The notes beneath the pieces are model-generated. The model ran no database searches, was not told the origin of the DNA, and was given only the letters and a program-made list of their open reading frames with translations. Below, one piece after another: positions 21,172-31,682 of a stretch of DNA of 64,000 nucleotides. This DNA is from Kalmusia sp. IMI 367209 (Eukaryota; Ascomycota; Dothideomycetes; Pleosporales; Didymosphaeriaceae): contig JAPEUQ010000004.1 in assembly GCA_027946365.1 (NCBI GenBank), positions 620,001-684,000 on the forward strand, in the 5' to 3' direction. A program made the translations under genes and the position numbers. How positions within the stretch are numbered: the first letter of the stretch is position 1; every line of letters starts with the position of its first letter.

Positions 21172-22016
21172 GGTTGCTAGAGCTCTAGATAGCTTGTTTA
21201 GCTGCGCGTACTTGAGTGCCGAGACTGCAAAATAGTTTCGAGGCGGTAAGTGGAGGAGTGTTTGTCGAAGTAGAAGCATCAACTGCAATGTGGTGGAGAT
21301 ATGAAGCAATTGAACAAGGAGGGGAAATTTATCGACTGGTGACGTTGATTACTGAGGGTTGCCCCTCGCCCCATGTGGAGCTTGCGGAGTGCGTTGCCGC
21401 AACTTCATCAATTAGCCGCATAGTCGTCGCACGACTCTGTCCTATGTGCAGTGCTTATTTTCGTGAAGATGAAGATGTTACAGCAGTATGAATCGTCCCA
21501 GCTACGAGTATCAGCAGCAATCCCACGTAGGCGGCACTGAGCATTGACATCCACGTGACGCGGCCCGAGCTGATCCCTGTCCCGATCGTGCGTCGGTCCA
21601 TCGACCGCCGCGGACATGGCATCGTCGAAACCACAACATCATGCAACAATCAGTACACGCTCTTTACGCCCCGAAACTTTCCTCTCTTTCTCGTGATATG
21701 CTGTCTTCCTCTTGAGCTTCTTTCATTGCCAGCAAGGACCCCGTCTACGTGTCGTCGACGTGGCGGGGACACAGCGCACGGATAATCAGGTCGAGGGGTG
21801 AAATTGCACCAGTGTGAGACTGTTTAGGTAAGTATAAGTGTGCCTAGGCTGCAGTACGGTGTATTGCGACTTCACTTTGTTGAGCAGCTTTCTTGCACCG
21901 GCTTTCAGTCTTTCATACTTTCCAATTTTTCGACTTGTCATGTTTTTCTATCCTTCCATTCTGACTCAAGCGTCCCTTCCACTCTCTATCATCCATTCTT
22001 CACCGTATCTAACAGC
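21172..22016. other. Divergent promoter region
   Basis: Shared upstream region of glyoxalase I (minus) and the roadblock protein (plus). No further gene or clear site recognised; 21840-22016 is pyrimidine-rich leader of the plus-strand gene. Confidence 0.5.
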
Positions 22017-22684
22017 ATGAAGTCTCCACCCGCCACGATGCTCAACGCTCTCAAGCTCAGCGAGCTGCTAAACAAAAACACCAACCCCCAACTATATCCA
22101 CGGCTCTTGTCAGTTCACCCTAGGATTCATCCATGCCCCCCATCTATCCCCGTCCACCAAACTCACATCCATCCAGCGTAATGTCCCCCAACGGCACTCT
22201 AATGGCCTACACCACCCCCATCGACATCCGTGACCTCCGCGACCAAGCCGCCCTCATCTCCATGGCCTGGAAAGACCACTCCTCGCAACTCAAATCCACC
22301 ACGTCACCCGACGCAACCCTGGAAACCCTCACTATCGAAACCGCAAACAACAACATCATCGCCCGCGCCATCCAGCCCAGCCTCCTGCTCGTCCTCGTCG
22401 GCGGCGTGCCCCCCTCGCGAAAGGAAGTATTCAAAATCACGCCCGAGGCCCGCGGCGACGCGCGGTATCCGCCCTTCGACGCTTCCGAGGACGTGCCTAC
22501 GAGCCCCAAGGGTGGCGCCGGGAAGGCGCCGTCCGTTCTGAGTACGATGAGCAGCAGAGAGCGAGACGTCAAGGGCGGTGTGTTGCATATTCAGCGCAAG
22601 AAGATCGACGCGCTGACCGGGTATCTGAGGAGGGACTTTGACGCCAAGGGTTTTGTAATGCCGGACGATTCGAGTTTTCCCTGA
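22017..22684 (+). CDS. Roadblock/LC7-domain protein (LAMTOR2-like)
   Basis: Two exons, 22017-22108 and 22177-22684, are joined across a 68-bp intron (GTCAGT..CAG) and give 199 residues. The fold can be read from LKLSELLNKNTNPQ, then VMSPNGTLMAYT (the strand carrying the typical P-x-G), RDQAALISMAWKDHSS (helix), and NNIIARAIQPSLLLVLVG (the final paired strands). This is the roadblock/LC7 pattern of LAMTOR2/MAPBPIP-type scaffold proteins at the vacuole/lysosome that recruit small GTPases for nutrient signalling. A long hydrophilic C-terminal tail of about 90 residues follows, which is unusual compared with animal LAMTOR2 (about 125 residues). The intron interrupts the first strand. A second ATG at 22038 is also possible. 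Confidence 0.72.
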
Positions 22685-23151
22685 GGGATGCGGTTTGCGG
22701 CTTGTGAGATAGTGTTTGTTGTTCTATTAGGGCGTTTACGGCGGACTTGTCTTTCGTGTGCGTTTGGATCTGATTACTTATTGTAGATTCCCTGTGTATG
22801 TTATGCTTCTGTACATGGCTCGTTCGATGGCATCTGTAGAATTGACGGAAACGTCCTTTGTGCACTGTTTAAATAATCTATTCGCACCTTCATGCTTTGT
22901 TCAGTAGCAGGCCTACTTGAATATTCCCTTGACGTAATCAACACAATCATGTTGGGAATGATTGTCCAAGAGCCCATCCTGCTTGCGGTACTACGACAAA
23001 AGTAAAGCGAGAAAACCCCGCTCCATGCGTGGACTAATATGAATGCAAACACGCATGCAACACAAGCGCAACAAGTAATTCATCCGCAGAACATAAACAT
23101 CGATCTATTCCCATGTAAAGTACTGACTCCACGCTATGTCTAAACAACCCC
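22685..23151. other. Intergenic between convergent genes
   Basis: 3' flanks of the roadblock gene and MET10. Nothing else seen. Confidence 0.5.
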
Positions 23152-26100
23152 CTAGTAAACTTCAAGCACATACCTCCCCTCGTCCTTCAACGTTTCAATC
23201 TCCCTCCTCGAATCAATCTTCTTGCTCTTCTCCTCGCCGGCCCTAACGCTCTTCGCCCTATGCTCGACTTCGACAGCCTCTTGTAACACCTCTGTGACAT
23301 CTGGCACCGGCCACGTCGGCCCACACAGATAGAAGCTGCCCTCTTGCTGCAGATATGCCCTCCTGATATCGCTCAAGCTTTGCCTCATGCGATCCTGGAT
23401 ATAGATCTTCTGAGGCTGATCACGCGAGAAAGCGCGGCCAAGCAGAGTGATAATGCCAGCATCTTGGTACGCTTCCCATTCTTCGCCGTAAAGATACTCT
23501 TCGCGCTGGTGTCGTGAGCCCATGTACAGGAGGACTTCGCCGATCTCGTGGCCCTGCTGTTTCTGGTACGCTCGTTCCTGCACGAAGGCGCGGAATGGCG
23601 CGAGACCCGTGCCCAGACCTGCCATGATGATGGGAGCGGTGGTCTTGGGCGGGAGTTTCATGACAGAGGGCTTGACGGAGACGGTTACAGGGGATCCGAT
23701 CTTGAGCCCGTTGAGGTAGCGTGTCGCTTGGCCGAATCGGTCGCGACCGGTTGGGTCGACCCAGTTGACGGTGACGATAAGGAGAGCCACGGAGGTAGGT
23801 GTCACATGCTGCGACGAAGCGATCGAGTACTCGCGGCGCTTCATGGGGTTGACGATGCGGACGATATCGTGGAAGGAAGGGTGGGCTGAAGGGAATTCGA
23901 GAAGAATGTCAGCATAGGTTATTGTGTCGACCTCAGCACGGCGCTTGAACTCGGTGGCACCTTCTGGGCCGGCAAGCGCAAGTAGCTCCTTCTTCTCTTT
24001 CTCGGCGTCGGCAAATTCGGCCAGGGATTCGTAGAAGCGCTTGGGAGGGCGACCGAAGATGTCGACATTTTGAATGAGGGATTGGTAGACGGTCCGGTTG
24101 ACGAGCACATTGGGGTCGTCGCGGGAAGGCACTTCGACTACTTCGTCAGGGTTGAGACCGTACCACCTGATGAACTCTTCGACTTCGGCCTTGTCGTTCT
24201 CTGCATGGATACCGAGAGCTTCGCCGATGGCGTAAGTGAGGCCAGAGTCACCTAGATCAAACTCTATGTGGAAAATATTTCGGTCATAGTTGAGTGGTGT
24301 AAGACGACGGCGCTCCTTCACGTGGACAATGGCGGTCTTGATACCCAAATCAGGGCGCAACGCAGCCTCAGTACCATAAGCCTCTTTGAAAGCAAGACCC
24401 TTGGCGGCGACTTGCCAGTTTCTAAGGTAGGTTGGGGGTTCGGTCTCTGTGCGGTCGTAGGCTGAGAAGCTGTTTACATTGATATCGGAAGGAAGCTGGA
24501 CAGGTTCAATTTCTTCCTCTGGAGTAGACCAAGCGACAGGGCAATCAATCTCGCGGAGAGCGGACTCCAACTCGCTCACCAATTTTTGGAGAACGTCTGG
24601 GCTGCCGTTGATAGCGGCCAATTTAGAAAGTCCAGACGTGAGCAAATCCTCGCGTGCAACTTTCAAGAATGCTAGCTGGGCAAGGAAGGTCTCGAGCGAC
24701 GGATCCTCCGACACGCTCTCAGAGAGAGTCGGGTCAAAAACGAAGAGCTCAACGTCCTTGCTCACAAGTGTCTTCCGCAAAGCGGCAGAGAGCTTCTTCT
24801 CGATATCTTCATCCTTCACACCGGGCAGATTCACGATAATGGAGCTGTCAGCCTTGACGCTGTTCAAGATGTCGAATTCTTTTAGAAGTGTCTCATCACC
24901 AACAAAGGTGACATCAGCCTGTTCGACAGAGTAGGGTGCCTCGATGGTGTAATCCGCATTGCGTATATCTGTGCGAACGGTACCGCCACGAACGAGGTTG
25001 TCATGACCTGTGCGCACAAACACGTTCTTCGCCGAATCCGAAGACAGCAATTTGCCTAGCACGACCGGAGCATTTGCGGCCGGAGACTCGTCCAAATCCC
25101 AGAAAGTGTACTGCTTGACGTCGGCGGTATTGAGAATATCGACGTAGGAGCGAACCTCCTCCGATTGTGTCTTCTCGCCATATGCTTGTTGGAACACATC
25201 CAGAATGTTGCTCGGGGTCCAAACTTGCTCGCGGGAATACTTGATGTCCGTGACTTCGATGTTTCTGTTGAAGGCGAACTGAATGGTGGCGAACACGTCG
25301 GAATAGAGACGAGAAGTTTCAGCGGGGTCAAAAACAGCGGCTTCATCCTTGACTTGTCCGAGCACTGCAACGTTCCTGACACTCTTAGGAAGGACCTCTA
25401 GGAAAGCCTCCTCTACAAAGGGTCGGTAAACGCGAACATTGATGACGCCAAGCTTGTCGCCGTCCTTTGCCAGCGCATTTGCAACCTGCGCGGACAAAGA
25501 CGCCTCCACAGTTCCGAAAACGACCAAGACGGTTTCAGGCTCCTCGTGGCCGTAATAGTCAAAGAGTCTGTAGTCCTCGCCAAGCTCGTCGTTGAAAGCC
25601 TGGAGAAGGCGCACAACACGTCCCGCATTGTCCGAGTGCTTCTTGTCCACCTCAGATACAGCCTTCAGCACAGCTTGGTAGCTATTGTTCAGTCTGCTTT
25701 GGTCCAGTGTATCAACCAATCTCGCAGTTTCACGACCAACACTGATCCCGTCGTAGGTGTGAATAGTAGGTAGCACGCTCGAGAGAAGGGTTGCGAACAG
25801 CGACATGTGCTGCGTCTCGAATATAGATGGGCTGCACACCAAACCCAGACCAAGATCTTCGGCAATCGTCAACGAAGAAACATAGTCGCTAACAAGGCCG
25901 GCAGAGGAAGTGGCCGTGTAGTCGACAGCAGCAACGTGCGCGGTCAGCGGATTTGAGACCGAGTAGAGGAGAGCCAGCTGATCGAGCGAAGGGCGCAGGT
26001 GGTGCAGAGTCGCAGAGGATGCAACAATGGCCTGAGGGATATGGCGTTTCTTCAGGTCAAAGTCCTTGGAGAACATGTACCCGAGCGCGATTGAGCCCGC

Positions 26101-26412
26101 CCCAGTCCTCGTCTCGAGCGACTGCACGCCAGTCTGATAGCCGAACGCATTTTTCTCGCCCTTCTCTTGCCATGACTTGACTGCTACATCCAGATCGAAG
26201 CCCTCGGTTGAGTATGCGAATATCTTATCAGAGAGTGTGTAGGCAACCTGTTGGACAAGCGCCTGAGCGGTGAGGTACGTCGGTCCGCTAATCGACTCGA
26301 GGGGGAGGTCTTGCCCAAACGGCAGGCTAGAGGACTTCTGCGTGAAGCTCGTGGGCTGCTTCTGTTCGACTTCGGCGCCGGGGCCAGCAGATTCCGTTTG
26401 CTGGAAATGCAT
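23152..26412 (-). CDS. MET10: Sulfite reductase (NADPH) flavoprotein subunit
   Basis: An intronless gene for 1086 residues. With the siroheme subunit (Met5) it reduces sulfite to sulfide for cysteine and methionine synthesis in the cytosol. The first 450 residues are the degenerate pyruvate-ferredoxin-oxidoreductase-like region typical of fungal Met10 (SGPTYLTAQALVQQVAY, PQAIVASSATLHHLRP, ETVLVVFGTVEAS). The C-terminal half is the cytochrome-P450-reductase-like part: KERRRLTPLNYDRNIFHIEFD, RREYSIASS for FAD, MAGLGTGLAPFRAF and GSRHQREEYLY for NADPH, FYLCGPTWPVPDV and the end GRYVLEVY. Length fits the fungal family (yeast Met10 1035). As usual for Met10, there is no intact FMN flavodoxin domain. 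Confidence 0.95.
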   Translation of the reverse strand: MHFQQTESAGPGAEVEQKQPTSFTQKSSSLPFGQDLPLESISGPTYLTAQALVQQVAYTLSDKIFAYSTEGFDLDVAVKSWQEKGEKNAFGYQTGVQSLETRTGAGSIALGYMFSKDFDLKKRHIPQAIVASSATLHHLRPSLDQLALLYSVSNPLTAHVAAVDYTATSSAGLVSDYVSSLTIAEDLGLGLVCSPSIFETQHMSLFATLLSSVLPTIHTYDGISVGRETARLVDTLDQSRLNNSYQAVLKAVSEVDKKHSDNAGRVVRLLQAFNDELGEDYRLFDYYGHEEPETVLVVFGTVEASLSAQVANALAKDGDKLGVINVRVYRPFVEEAFLEVLPKSVRNVAVLGQVKDEAAVFDPAETSRLYSDVFATIQFAFNRNIEVTDIKYSREQVWTPSNILDVFQQAYGEKTQSEEVRSYVDILNTADVKQYTFWDLDESPAANAPVVLGKLLSSDSAKNVFVRTGHDNLVRGGTVRTDIRNADYTIEAPYSVEQADVTFVGDETLLKEFDILNSVKADSSIIVNLPGVKDEDIEKKLSAALRKTLVSKDVELFVFDPTLSESVSEDPSLETFLAQLAFLKVAREDLLTSGLSKLAAINGSPDVLQKLVSELESALREIDCPVAWSTPEEEIEPVQLPSDINVNSFSAYDRTETEPPTYLRNWQVAAKGLAFKEAYGTEAALRPDLGIKTAIVHVKERRRLTPLNYDRNIFHIEFDLGDSGLTYAIGEALGIHAENDKAEVEEFIRWYGLNPDEVVEVPSRDDPNVLVNRTVYQSLIQNVDIFGRPPKRFYESLAEFADAEKEKKELLALAGPEGATEFKRRAEVDTITYADILLEFPSAHPSFHDIVRIVNPMKRREYSIASSQHVTPTSVALLIVTVNWVDPTGRDRFGQATRYLNGLKIGSPVTVSVKPSVMKLPPKTTAPIIMAGLGTGLAPFRAFVQERAYQKQQGHEIGEVLLYMGSRHQREEYLYGEEWEAYQDAGIITLLGRAFSRDQPQKIYIQDRMRQSLSDIRRAYLQQEGSFYLCGPTWPVPDVTEVLQEAVEVEHRAKSVRAGEEKSKKIDSRREIETLKDEGRYVLEVY

Positions 26413-27118
26413 TTTGACGCGCCAGATGATTCAAACGTCCAGGAACCAATCTAGGCTTGTGTATAAAGGAAGAGCAACTGAGGCTCCCTTGGGCTTCACG
26501 GAGGGAAGACGCGATGGTGGCTAACAAGTGAGAAAAGCCGCAATCTCAGGGCGACATCGGCACAATGACTGCCGAGGATCTGGAATGCGCAGGCAAAAGG
26601 GCGAGGCATGATTGGCGGTGCTGGTCACTGTCTATTATTCCACAGTCGTTCCGAACAAAAAATGTCGTTAGCGTTGAGCACGCCATCGTTCGGCGGAGAC
26701 GCCGCGGGGATATCGTGGAGCTCGGAGATCTGATGGATACGAGTAAGTGGTCTGTGCGTCAGACACTATCGTCTTCTTCTCTCTCAACCCTCTCAACCCC
26801 TCAACACGAGGGAACAGATAGCATCGATGAAGACCCCTAAGATATGCGAATGCAACGCTTGAGCGGTCTGTCTTTCATGGCTTTACTTTACTCTACGAGC
26901 GCCGGCGCGTCGTTCTCTCACCTCGCACTTGCTTCTCTCATTCGCCCGATCAGGAAAGGCGGCAAATCATCCCAACTACATCAGACTATCTCTGCGACCT
27001 CTTACATTTCTTAACCATGAGTACTCTCCTGATCCTACTTTTCGTTGTTCGTCTATCCGTACTCTAGCTTATGCGTCATGCTTCCACCCATTTCCGCTTG
27101 CAGCCAACTTCGTGAGCG

Positions 27119-27157
27119 CTCGAATCACGTACTCTTCCAGAGAGTACGTGATTCGAG
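27119..27157. repeat. Perfect inverted repeat, 17-bp arms, 5-bp loop
   Basis: Arms 27119-27135 and 27141-27157 are exact reverse complements (core ATCACGTACTCT) with loop TCCAG. Such an arm length is unlikely by chance in a region this size. No run of T follows, so it is not an obvious terminator. It could be a binding site for a dimeric regulator, an RNA hairpin or the relic of a mobile element end. Confidence 0.9.
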
Positions 27158-27368
27158 TATGCGACTTCAGCAGGTCAACATGGTTGGCACGCATCTCCTT
27201 ATATGGCTCAATGCAACGTTAACTCGTTTCTCGGTTCCCTTAATGTAAGAAAGCTTGGCTACACGATACCTTTCGTGGCTCAATGCGAAGAAAGACAGAG
27301 CCCATAATTTACATGCTATTGCCTGATAGGAACGCTGTCGATTCTATATAAGTTTTACAAAAGAATTG

Positions 27369-27383
27369 AAAAAAAAAAAAAAA
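27369..27383 (+). repeat. Poly(A) tract
   Basis: Fifteen consecutive A bases, about 480 bp upstream of the J-domain protein start. Could be a nucleosome-free promoter element or a relic poly(A) tail; no coding remains precede it. Confidence 0.8.
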
Positions 27384-27713
27384 GGCTCCGGCTTACACAC
27401 AGCTCCAGCTCGTGCTAGACTAATTCCTCAATGTGCCATCAGTGGAACGCCCTTCACGGGAACATCTTCGCTCACAAGCCCCACGGATCGAATCCTCAAT
27501 TGTATCAAACTGGTACGCGCCCGTCTCCTTAGCTGCAAACTGAGTGATAGAAACGCGTCGCCACGTGGAAAGACGCGACCTCTACTGCGAGAGTAGCACT
27601 CTCACTTCCCCAGGTGAAGGCGATGTGCATTCGATGTCTAGAAGTCTGTGTCAAATTTCCCACGTCACCGAGATATGTCGCTCATCTAAGTCTTTGCCTT
27701 TTGGCACATCACC

Positions 27714-27720
27714 TATATAA
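27714..27720 (+). promoter_or_regulatory. TATA box
   Basis: TATATAA lies 147 bp upstream of the ATG at 27867. Confidence 0.4.
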
Positions 27721-27866
27721 CTTCGTCCTCAGTCCCTTCCACTCTCTCCATCTCGTTGGCGGAGTCGATTGACGAGCTGTTTTCGCATTCTTTTCCCGCT
27801 CTTGTTATTCAGTACCATCAGCCCGCATTATCTCTTTTGGCCAGTATATATACCCAGTCAACGATC

Positions 27867-28653
27867 ATGCCTGGTTCAATCACTGTGCCCATGAACGACG
27901 AGGCCTACCTGGCCATGGCTCGGGAGACGCCACTGCCCGAAGATGGGGCTCCCAGCACCAATCCAGCCGAGCCTGCAACATCTTCAAGCAGTTCCAATGG
28001 TAGGTATAATTCTGAGCTTTCCGCATTGCCCTTGCCCCCTACTTCCTTCCCTGCTTCCCGAAGGCTCAAGCGCCGCGCTCCTCCCGCCGAGATCCAGATC
28101 CTCGAGGACCCAAACACGGCTTCCGGACCGCCCACCAAGAAGCCGGCAACTGCTCGCAAGGATGGACGCACCCCGCTCGGAGAACGCAAGGACTTTGGCA
28201 ATGCCTGCCCTCGAACCCCAGCCACACCGGACAGCACCACGCCGTCGGTCGAGGGTTGGAACCGCTACCGCCATCACTTCACGCCTCGGACGCCTCGGAC
28301 ACCTCAACCTCGCTCACAGGCGCCTCGAGTCATTCGCCTGACCACCGAGCCCGCCGACAAGCGGCTGTACAGCTTCCTCGAGCTTCACGACTGGAGGGTC
28401 ACAACCAAGGAGATCAGAGCGGCCTACAAGAACGTCGCCAAGAAGTACCATCCGGACAAGGTCTCCACTGCGCAGCAACAGGACGCCCACTACATGATGG
28501 TGCTCATCAACGCCGCTCGCGATGTGCTCCTCGACAAGGAGGCCCGCACCAAGTACCACCGCGACGGCGTTCTTCCTCATGTGTTCGCCGAATTCGATGG
28601 GGTACGTGAACCATGGATGACACGCTATTGTGAAGCTGACCCTTTAGATGTGA
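27867..28653 (+). CDS. J-domain (DnaJ-like) co-chaperone, C-terminal J domain
   Basis: Preferred exons are 27867-28601 and 28648-28653, with a 46-bp intron (GTACGT, branch GCTGAC, TTTAG) whose removal ends the protein after DGM, giving 246 residues. Without splicing the frame would run to 28754 with unconvincing sequence. Residues 1-160 are Pro/Thr/Ser/Arg-rich and disordered, with TP-rich repeats (RTPRTPQPRS). The J domain is at about 166-235: helix II EIRAAYKNVAKKYHPDK with the HPD motif at 195-197, helix III MMVLINAARDVLLDKEARTKYHRDG. The HPD tripeptide is what stimulates an Hsp70 ATPase. Basic clusters (RRLKRR, KK) in the disordered part could be nuclear signals. The Hsp70 partner is unknown. 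Confidence 0.75.
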
Positions 28654-29514
28654 GGAGAGCGAGTGCATGTACGCAGTCGATGACGGAGCTCCGGCGAGGA
28701 CCTCCTGTATTGACTAGACGTACGTTGTTTCGACCACTGCGACGACAAAAATGAAGCATCGGATCACTTGTTTTGCTGGAGCAGCGACGAATCGCAGCAT
28801 CGAATTCATCATGCGTTCAAGATTGCCAATCTTCTGGCCTATAATCGTTCATGGTTGTGGCCGGACGGCCTGTTTGTTCGACGATTGCAAGCTGCCTGTT
28901 TTGCTTGGTGCGCATTGCATTGACGACGGCACCAGCTGGAAAATATGTCGAAGTGTTACTGTGGACTGGTTCGGCTTGTTTGTTTATAGAATGATTATTT
29001 TCGGAAGGCGGCGTGGAGGAGGTGGTTCGGGTGGAGCGTCGGTGTTCCCAGTTCAGTTTATTTTTTCATTGCTTTTACGACAGCATGCATCAATAGAGTC
29101 TCAGCATGGCGTCAGCATCAGCGTCAGCACCAGCATTAGCATCAGCATAGTCAACGATGCTGTTCAACGTTACCGATAAATGATTCACACTACTCTTCTG
29201 TCTTCTTGCTGTCGCTCTTGTGAGGTTGGACCGATATTCTTAGCCCAAGTTGCACGCTCCTGCAGTCATGTATTCAGTATTAGCCCACGCAGTCTCGAAC
29301 TTATACTTGTAGAATGCACGTCGTCAATGATAAGAGAAAATCTCGTGATATGAATCATATTTGGTTTCCCAATGCATTTTTGAAAACACCCGCAACCTTG
29401 CACCACCCAAGCCCTAAAATGCCGCCCAACGCCATGTCCGAACCTAAATCACAATGCCAAACCTAGTTCCCAACTATGCTCATTGCTCACACCATGGTGT
29501 TACCAAAACCACCC
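28654..29514. other. Intergenic between convergent genes
   Basis: 3' flanks of the J-domain gene and the SET-domain gene. It contains a short CAGCAT-type simple repeat at 29101-29149. Nothing else recognised. Confidence 0.5.
29101..29149. repeat. Degenerate hexamer repeat (CAGCAT/CAGCGT)
   Basis: TCAGCAT-like hexamers repeat about eight times with single-base changes. Simple-sequence DNA in a 3' flank. Confidence 0.7.
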
Positions 29515-30846
29515 TCAATGCCTATGTCCACATCCGCCCTCGGTCCGCTTGTGCCCCACCCTCTTCTTCCAGCTCCAGCTCTGCTCGGGCTCCTTGGCCA
29601 TCTCTGACATGAACTTGATGTCGCTATCCGAGAAGCCGCGGTCCAGATGGAGCAGCTCGAGGGCCAGCTGCGCGTACTTGATTGCGCTCCAGCGGTCGCC
29701 GAAGCTGCTGTACACCTCTGCGGCATGCTTGTAGGCGACGCCCATGCTCGCGAACAGGCGCTCCTGCTCGTACAGCGAGAGCAGTGTCTCGGCCATTTCG
29801 GGCGTGGCGGTCGACTTGGGCGTCCAGTCGTTCAGGGCTTCGCTGATGTCCTCGATGGCCTTGATGCGGGCGTCGCTCTCGGCGGTGAAAACGGGGTGTG
29901 CCGCGCACGTGCTGCAGGTGCAGTCGAAGCCCCAGTTGTTCTTGAGGTGCGTCATGCGCTTCTCGCGCTTGCGCTCGTTGTTGATGTACGTGATTGTGAT
30001 TTCCTGGCCCGGGTAGATGGTCTGCGTGGCGTGCACGTAGTGGCTCAGCGTGTCCTCGTCCCAGAAGTAGGCCGCGTTGGGCCGGCAGTCGTGGTTGATC
30101 ATGGCGATCTCGGGCATCACGGCGTATTGGCTGACGCCGTCGACCGAGATGTCGAAGGCATTGGTGTTGATGCGGTCGTCAACAGGGTCGCCTTTGAAGT
30201 GGTCGAGAAGGCCCATGAAAAGCTTGTTTGAGGTGGACGGTAGTGTGTCCACGCCGCGATGGGCAAGGCGTAGGCGTTCTTCTTCGATGAGCTGGTAGGA
30301 TATGGGGTTTGTGATGAGGAGGGGGGTTGAGGCAAAGATCTGGTCGCCGCGGTGTAGCGTCTTGTTTGCGACGAGGCCACGGCCTTTTCCGGGGAACTCG
30401 CGCTCTTCGAATGGCGGATTGGCGTAGTGATTTAGCCGCGAGAGGGCGTCAGGTTTCGCAAACGCGGGTTTCTGTAGCATTCTGTAGGCGAGTTCGGTGG
30501 TGGTTACGAGGAAGATGCCGCGGCCGTTGGCGAACTTCTGGTCTGAGAAGACACATACGGGCTCTTTTTGTTCTTCGTTGGAGTAGCATTCTGGTAGGAA
30601 CGTCCAGGGAAAGTTTTCGTATTCTTGGGCGTGTGCGCGTGATTCTTCGAGCGTGATGGTCGTGTTTTGCCGTATGTTATCTGTGGTGGTAGTTGAGCCG
30701 AGGACCGCAGGTACACACACGCCATCGTGTAATATTGAATTCGACGGACAAGCGTCGGCGAGGAGGGGTTGTTGTGGTACTTGTTGGATTTTTTCGGCGA
30801 AGGCAAAGGCACTGCCCAATAATCCGAGACTAGCTGCGCTCTTCAT
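29515..30846 (-). CDS. SET-domain protein with N-terminal signal sequence
   Basis: A single exon for 443 residues. SET-domain enzymes transfer methyl groups from S-adenosylmethionine to lysines. The SET core is at about 150-290: GKGRGLVA (154-160), the pseudoknot motifs NHDCRPNA (251-258) and GQEITITYI (280-288), followed by a post-SET CTCSTC (C309, C311, C314) and a helical C-terminal region (320-430) as in SMYD/SET5-like proteins. Unusually, the protein begins with a hydrophobic signal-like segment (MKSAASLGLLGSAFAFA), followed by a Cys-containing region (C33, C44, C87, C98) and N-glycosylation motifs (NTT). This points to entry into the secretory pathway, where a histone methyltransferase would not be expected. 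Substrate unknown. Confidence 0.82.
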   Translation of the reverse strand: MKSAASLGLLGSAFAFAEKIQQVPQQPLLADACPSNSILHDGVCVPAVLGSTTTTDNIRQNTTITLEESRAHAQEYENFPWTFLPECYSNEEQKEPVCVFSDQKFANGRGIFLVTTTELAYRMLQKPAFAKPDALSRLNHYANPPFEEREFPGKGRGLVANKTLHRGDQIFASTPLLITNPISYQLIEEERLRLAHRGVDTLPSTSNKLFMGLLDHFKGDPVDDRINTNAFDISVDGVSQYAVMPEIAMINHDCRPNAAYFWDEDTLSHYVHATQTIYPGQEITITYINNERKREKRMTHLKNNWGFDCTCSTCAAHPVFTAESDARIKAIEDISEALNDWTPKSTATPEMAETLLSLYEQERLFASMGVAYKHAAEVYSSFGDRWSAIKYAQLALELLHLDRGFSDSDIKFMSEMAKEPEQSWSWKKRVGHKRTEGGCGHRH

Positions 30847-31682
30847 CCTGTGTTACAATAGATTAAACGACGATTAATGTAAGATGGTAGATGTGAATTC
30901 AGATTAAACGAAGGTCCAGGCATCATGTCGGACCTGGCTTCTTCTAATAAACGAGCGCAGTCTGATGCCATGGCGAGGGATGGCGGAATGGATTCGTGTG
31001 AAACGTGAGACGACTGGCGATTGCTGCGACGCGAGGGATGAAACGCGTCCGGAAACAGACAAGACCTCTGCCCAGGCGAAGCCAACAACGACAAGCGGGA
31101 GAATCTCTTTAGCACGCGATTAGACTTTACAAACTCCGTGCTGCTAAAGAGGTCGGAGCGTTGCGCGGGGAACTCAATGAGGCAGGTAGGCGTAGCGCAG
31201 CCACGATCTGTAAGCCTTTGCCCGAGGGTGCTAGCGCCATGCCGTGCTTATTATAACCCGACGGGCTACTCTAGGAAATCAAACTCTGGGCCAACGACAT
31301 TCATCACCGGGAACGATACATCTTGTAGATCCGGAGATTTTGAGTCTAAGGTGCGGAGGTTGAAAAAGAGGGGCGGGTCCTCGCACGGGTATTGTGGTGG
31401 TTCGGCTACACTTGCCCCCTGCCGCTACCCCCTAAACCTGGAGCACCTCAAACACCAACATTGTCCCGTGGAGATCAATCAACACTCCAAAAGTTACATT
31501 GTCTTGGGGTTTCAGATAATGGAACCTGCATTCTGGTATACACATTGCACAAATTAATCCCTCATTCTCTCCATGCTCTCAACTATCATGAACCACAAAA
31601 AGTGCAGAATGATGCCACACGCCATACCGACCACAATTGACCTAAGCCTAGACCGAATAGCATCCCAGCTACGGCTACCGAG
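30847..31682. other. Intergenic
   Basis: Promoter of the SET gene on the left; 3' flank of the multicopper oxidase on the right. No gene recognised. Confidence 0.5.

Larger units (their letters stand above)
26413..27866. other. Divergent promoter region with hairpin
   Basis: Upstream of MET10 (minus) and the J-domain protein (plus). It holds a perfect 17-bp inverted repeat at 27119-27157, an A15 run at 27369-27383 and a TATA box at 27714. No protein gene recognised. Confidence 0.55.

Noticed and set aside
27119..27157. tRNA gene or intrinsic terminator
   Set aside because: Only one stem, no cloverleaf or B-box sequence and no T run; kept as an inverted repeat.
28602..28754. Unspliced extension of the J-domain protein
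   Set aside because: A good 46-bp intron (GTACGT, GCTGAC, TTTAG) ends the protein shortly after the J domain; the extension looks non-coding.
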